NCBI RefSeq assembly: GCF_046592965.1
Contig: NZ_JBISBV010000002.1
Coordinates: 372,001-436,000, forward strand
Source of the DNA: Marivita sp046592965
GTDB taxonomy: Bacteria > Pseudomonadota > Alphaproteobacteria > Rhodobacterales > Rhodobacteraceae
Direction of reading: 5' to 3'
Length of the DNA: 64,000 nucleotides
The position numbers and the translations under genes are program-made. This document shows positions 61,415-64,000 of the stretch, piece by piece. How positions within the stretch are numbered: the first letter of the stretch is position 1; each line of letters opens with the position of its first letter. The notes beneath the pieces were generated by a model. The model was not told the DNA's origin. It ran no database searches and worked only from the letters and a program-made list of their open reading frames with translations.

Positions 61415-61888
61415 ATGTTGAGACGCACATTCCTGCAAAGCACCGCCGCTTTTTTCGGAGCGGGTGCCAGCGCCAGCCTCGTTTCAGCTGCCGAAGGCAA
61501 TTTCGAGGTCACACGAACCGAGGCGGAATGGAAAGAGATGCTGAGCCCTCTCGAGTACAAAGTGATGCGCGAAGAGGGTACGGAACGCGCCTTCACGTCG
61601 CCGCTCAACGATGAGGAGCGCGCCGGCATGTTCCATTGCCGCGGCTGCGACCTGCCGGTCTATTCGTCCGAGCACAAGTTCGACAGCGGCACGGGTTGGC
61701 CGAGTTTCTGGCAGGCGCAGGACGGCAATATCGAGACCAAGCCGGATCGTATGCTGTTCGTCGTGCGGACCGAATGCCATTGCCGCCGGTGTGGCAGCCA
61801 TATGGGTCACATCTTTGACGACGGCCCGGAACCGACCGGCAAACGTCATTGCATCAACGGTGCAAGCCTTACGTTTCAGGCGGCTTGA
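61415..61888 (+). CDS. msrB: exported peptide-methionine (R)-S-oxide reductase MsrB
   Basis: A 157-residue MsrB with an N-terminal Tat-like signal (LRRTFLQSTAAFFGAGASA). The enzyme reduces methionine-R-sulfoxide in proteins. Zinc cysteines are C75, C78, C123 and C126; the catalytic cysteine is C146 in RHCINGASLTF (usually RYCINSASL). An in-frame longer start is rejected because AAAGAGGAG precedes the ATG at 61415. Export implies repair in the periplasm, in line with the preceding sigma factor and fasciclin genes. Confidence 0.95.
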   Translation: MLRRTFLQSTAAFFGAGASASLVSAAEGNFEVTRTEAEWKEMLSPLEYKVMREEGTERAFTSPLNDEERAGMFHCRGCDLPVYSSEHKFDSGTGWPSFWQAQDGNIETKPDRMLFVVRTECHCRRCGSHMGHIFDDGPEPTGKRHCINGASLTFQAA

Positions 61889-61927
61889 GACACCTGTCTG
61901 GCAGGGCCGGTTGACTGGCCTTGCCGA

Positions 61928-63124
61928 CTATTTTCCGCGCGCGCCAAGACCCAGTTGCATCAGGGTCTTGCGCAGCGGAGCCAGCGTATAAAGAGCATCC
62001 AATCCGCGCGCACGCATGTCGCGAAGCGGTTGCGCGCTGAGCATGGATGTCCGGTTCAAGAGGGTGATCCCGGCAACCCGCGCCCGAATATCGACGATGC
62101 GCTTGCGGTGATAGGCATCGAGCACTGCGCGGCTGCCAATATCGCCTTTGGCGGTCCGCACCAAATCCCTGAGAACGCGGATATCGGTCAGGCTCATGTT
62201 CAACCCTTGCGCACCGATGGGGGGCACGACATGCGCAGCCTCAGCCACCAAAGCCAGGCGTTCACCGCTCAATCGGTCGGCGTGTTGGCTTATGATGGGC
62301 CAGATCGTGCGGCGCGAGGCCAGTTTCAATGGCCCGAGCAGACCGCAGGATCGGGTGGTCATCGCGTCTTCAAACGCGGCTTCGTCGAGCGCGAACAGCG
62401 CCTCTGCCTTGGGTCCGGTTTCCATCCAGACCACTGCCGAGGACGGCTTTCCTTCGTGATCGGGCAACGGCACGAAGGTAAACGGGCCGCCGGTGCGATG
62501 GATTTCTGTCGACACGTTTCCGTGCGGCGTCGGGTGCGTGACCGCGAAGGCGAGCGCCTTCTGGCCGAACCGGGTCGTTGTCACCTCGATCCCTGCGGCC
62601 TGACGCATTGGCGAATTGCGCCCGTCGGCGGCGATCACCAGCTTGCACCGCACCTTCGTGCCATCGCTTAGCCCGACGCGCGCCTCGCGCTCTCGGGTGA
62701 ACAGCGACGTGGTGCCTGTGCCGTGACGGAAGGTGACGTTATCCAGGGTTTCCAGATGCGCGACGAGTTCACGGCGCAACAGCCAGTTGGGCAGGTTCCA
62801 GCCAAACGGCGCGTCCGAAATATCAGACGCGTTGAACGCTTTTGTCACGCGAGGTTCGGCCACCTCTCCGCCAGCGTCCACGATGCGCATCACCTGCAAG
62901 GGCATTGCGTGATCGGCCAACCGGTCCCAGAGCCCGATCTCGGCCAGAAATGCCTGCGCCGGTTGCAGGAAGGCGGTGCTGCGCAGGTCTGATCCTTCGG
63001 CGTTCCGCTCGGTCACCGGTGGGGCGGGGTCGAGGCACAGGACAAAAAAGTTATCCTTCCCGAACGCCGCCGCCGCCGCAAGTCCGGCAATGCCGCCGCC
63101 CGATACAACGATGTCATAATCCAT
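61928..63124 (-). CDS. UbiH/UbiF-family FAD-dependent hydroxylase
   Basis: A 398-residue flavoprotein mono-oxygenase, probably in ubiquinone synthesis. The N-terminal dinucleotide fold is DYDIVVSGGGIAGLAAAAAFG; the second FAD contact is seen as LVAEAAHVVPPIGAQGLNMS, where the usual GD-A-A-H is AE-A-A-H, a variant common in the UbiH-like group. LVIAADGRNSPMRQ is the DG motif. Two ATGs lie side by side; GGAG is six bases before the second, which is taken. Which ring position it hydroxylates cannot be told. Confidence 0.92.
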   Translation of the reverse strand: MDYDIVVSGGGIAGLAAAAAFGKDNFFVLCLDPAPPVTERNAEGSDLRSTAFLQPAQAFLAEIGLWDRLADHAMPLQVMRIVDAGGEVAEPRVTKAFNASDISDAPFGWNLPNWLLRRELVAHLETLDNVTFRHGTGTTSLFTREREARVGLSDGTKVRCKLVIAADGRNSPMRQAAGIEVTTTRFGQKALAFAVTHPTPHGNVSTEIHRTGGPFTFVPLPDHEGKPSSAVVWMETGPKAEALFALDEAAFEDAMTTRSCGLLGPLKLASRRTIWPIISQHADRLSGERLALVAEAAHVVPPIGAQGLNMSLTDIRVLRDLVRTAKGDIGSRAVLDAYHRKRIVDIRARVAGITLLNRTSMLSAQPLRDMRARGLDALYTLAPLRKTLMQLGLGARGK

Positions 63125-63176
63125 CATGTTCTCCTTTGCCGCGAACGCAGGACGGTCGGGCGACAGCCTTTGCGGA

Positions 63177-63821
63177 TCAGGTCAGACGCGCCAGAAACGC
63201 GGCCAGATCGGGTGTGTGGTACTGAATGTGCGGCGCGTCGATCGCATCATCGGCCACGTGCACGGTGCGCATTCCCATCGCGTGTGGCGCGGCAAGGTTG
63301 CGCGGATCGTCTTCGAACATCGCCGCGGTTCGCGTGTCAGTGCCATCGCGCCCGAACACCCGTTCAAACGCGCCGCGCTCTGGTTTGGGCTGGAAATCGG
63401 CGTGTTCCACGCCGTAGACTGCATCGAAAATCCCGCTCAGACCGCGCGCCTTGAGCACGTTCTCGGCATAGGGTGCCGAGCCATTGGTGTAGACGATCTT
63501 GCGGCCCGGCAATTGCGAAATCAGCGAGGCGAGATACGGATCTTCGGAAAGTACCGTGAAATCAATATCATGCACGCTGTGAAGATACGGGTCAGGGTCC
63601 ACGCCATGCTCGCGCATGAGACCGGCAAGCGTTGTGCCATATGTTTTCCAGTAATCCAGCCGCAGGTCATTGGCCTCGGATTCGTCAACGCCGACAGTGT
63701 CCATGACAAATTTGACCATGCGCACTTCGATCTGATCGAAAAGCCGCACGGCGGGCGAGTACAGGGTGTTGTCGAGGTCGAACACCCAATGACGGACATG
63801 ATCGAAAGCTGATTTAACCAT
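63177..63821 (-). CDS. HAD-superfamily pyrimidine 5'-nucleotidase
   Basis: A 214-residue HAD phosphatase of the pyrimidine 5'-nucleotidase (SDT1-like) type. Motif I is FDLDNTLYSP with D15 and D17; motif II is KIVYTNGSAPYAENVL; the motif III lysine is near QPKPERGAFE and motif IV is AMFEDDPRNLAAPHAMG. It probably dephosphorylates UMP or CMP, or damaged nucleotides. The start MVKSAFDHVRHW at 63821 is preferred to an upstream one. It lies 52 bp upstream of the UbiH-type gene on the same strand and is divergent from the GntR gene. Confidence 0.92.
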   Translation of the reverse strand: MVKSAFDHVRHWVFDLDNTLYSPAVRLFDQIEVRMVKFVMDTVGVDESEANDLRLDYWKTYGTTLAGLMREHGVDPDPYLHSVHDIDFTVLSEDPYLASLISQLPGRKIVYTNGSAPYAENVLKARGLSGIFDAVYGVEHADFQPKPERGAFERVFGRDGTDTRTAAMFEDDPRNLAAPHAMGMRTVHVADDAIDAPHIQYHTPDLAAFLARLT

Positions 63822-63923
63822 ACCCGTTAGGTAAGGCGCGCAGGGGCCCGCGGCAATGGCTTGGCTTGCGTCTTTTGGTCCGGCAGCGCTATCGTGCCGC
63901 CAGCGCAATCAAAGGCCTGATGT

Positions 63924-64000
63924 ATGACAGATGTAAAGCCTCCTCAAAAGGACGCCTATTCCTCGATACTGGAAGCGATCGACGTCGGGATCTATCGGCC
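63924..64000 (+). CDS. GntR-family transcriptional regulator, N-terminal fragment
   Basis: A gene that runs off the right edge after 25 codons. The peptide MTDVKPPQKDAYSSILEAID then VGIYR matches the start of GntR/FadR-like regulators, where a helix I-L-E-A-I-x-x-G-x-Y/L-x-P-G-x-x-L leads into the winged helix. No more of the protein is visible, so subfamily and ligand are unknown. It is divergent from the nucleotidase gene. Confidence 0.6.
   Translation, partial: MTDVKPPQKDAYSSILEAIDVGIYR

Overview
The window reads as a chromosomal segment of a Rhodobacteraceae (Roseobacter-group) alphaproteobacterium. This rests on high GC, on families typical of that group (DUF2484, DUF2948, a CoxF-like small protein, RskA-type anti-sigma, aerobic CobS/CobT cobaltochelatase, a long-linker FtsZ ending in IPAFLRRQ), and on the cox gene order ctaC-ctaB-coxF-ctaG-ctaE. 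No insertion sequence, prophage, CRISPR array or rRNA operon was found. There is one tRNA gene (Thr-GGU). Family assignments come from reading motifs by eye; no database search was run.

Layout. 1-7000 (minus strand): a cytochrome aa3 oxidase block (ctaC, ctaB, coxF, ctaG, ctaE), then SURF1, threonine synthase, an M16 peptidase and the first codons of a GNAT gene, most joined by 1-4 bp stop/start overlaps. A perfect FNR-type box (7124-7137) lies between ctaC and the divergent tldD. 7100-13700: tldD, dprA, a 51-residue lipoprotein, topA with a histone-H1-like lysine tail, and a Tat-type L,D-transpeptidase. 13.8-21.6 kb: metabolic and transport genes (3-oxoacid CoA-transferase, apt, LysE, SulP), a low-GC patch with an orphan membrane protein, paired Lin0512 genes, flavin reductase, GNAT, EcsC. 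21.9-28.5 kb (minus): ptsP, lysC, DUF1178, Kdo transferase (waaA) and a family-4 glycosyltransferase, then tRNA-Thr.

28.7-51.9 kb is the cell-wall and division region on the plus strand: murA, DUF2948, hisD, murD, ftsW, murG, murC, two DUF2484 genes, murB, ddl, ftsQ, ftsA, ftsZ, lpxC, bamD, recN. It is interrupted twice by minus-strand genes: a three-gene block (two paralogous ParB-like proteins plus a BaiN/YhiN flavoprotein) between murD and ftsW, and a coiled-coil membrane protein between ftsA and ftsZ. The usual upstream half of the dcw cluster (mraZ to mraY) is absent here; hisD sits directly in front of murD.

52-64 kb: a ClC channel, DUF427, a large aminopeptidase P, the cobS-orphan-cobT operon, then an ECF sigma factor / RskA-type anti-sigma pair followed by a secreted fasciclin protein and an exported MsrB. 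The window ends with a UbiH-type hydroxylase, a HAD pyrimidine nucleotidase and the start of a GntR regulator.

The observations most worth following are the ParB-like pair inside the dcw cluster, the sigma/anti-sigma/fasciclin/MsrB module, the small exported protein translationally coupled between cobS and cobT, the membrane coiled-coil gene separating ftsA from ftsZ, and the FNR box.
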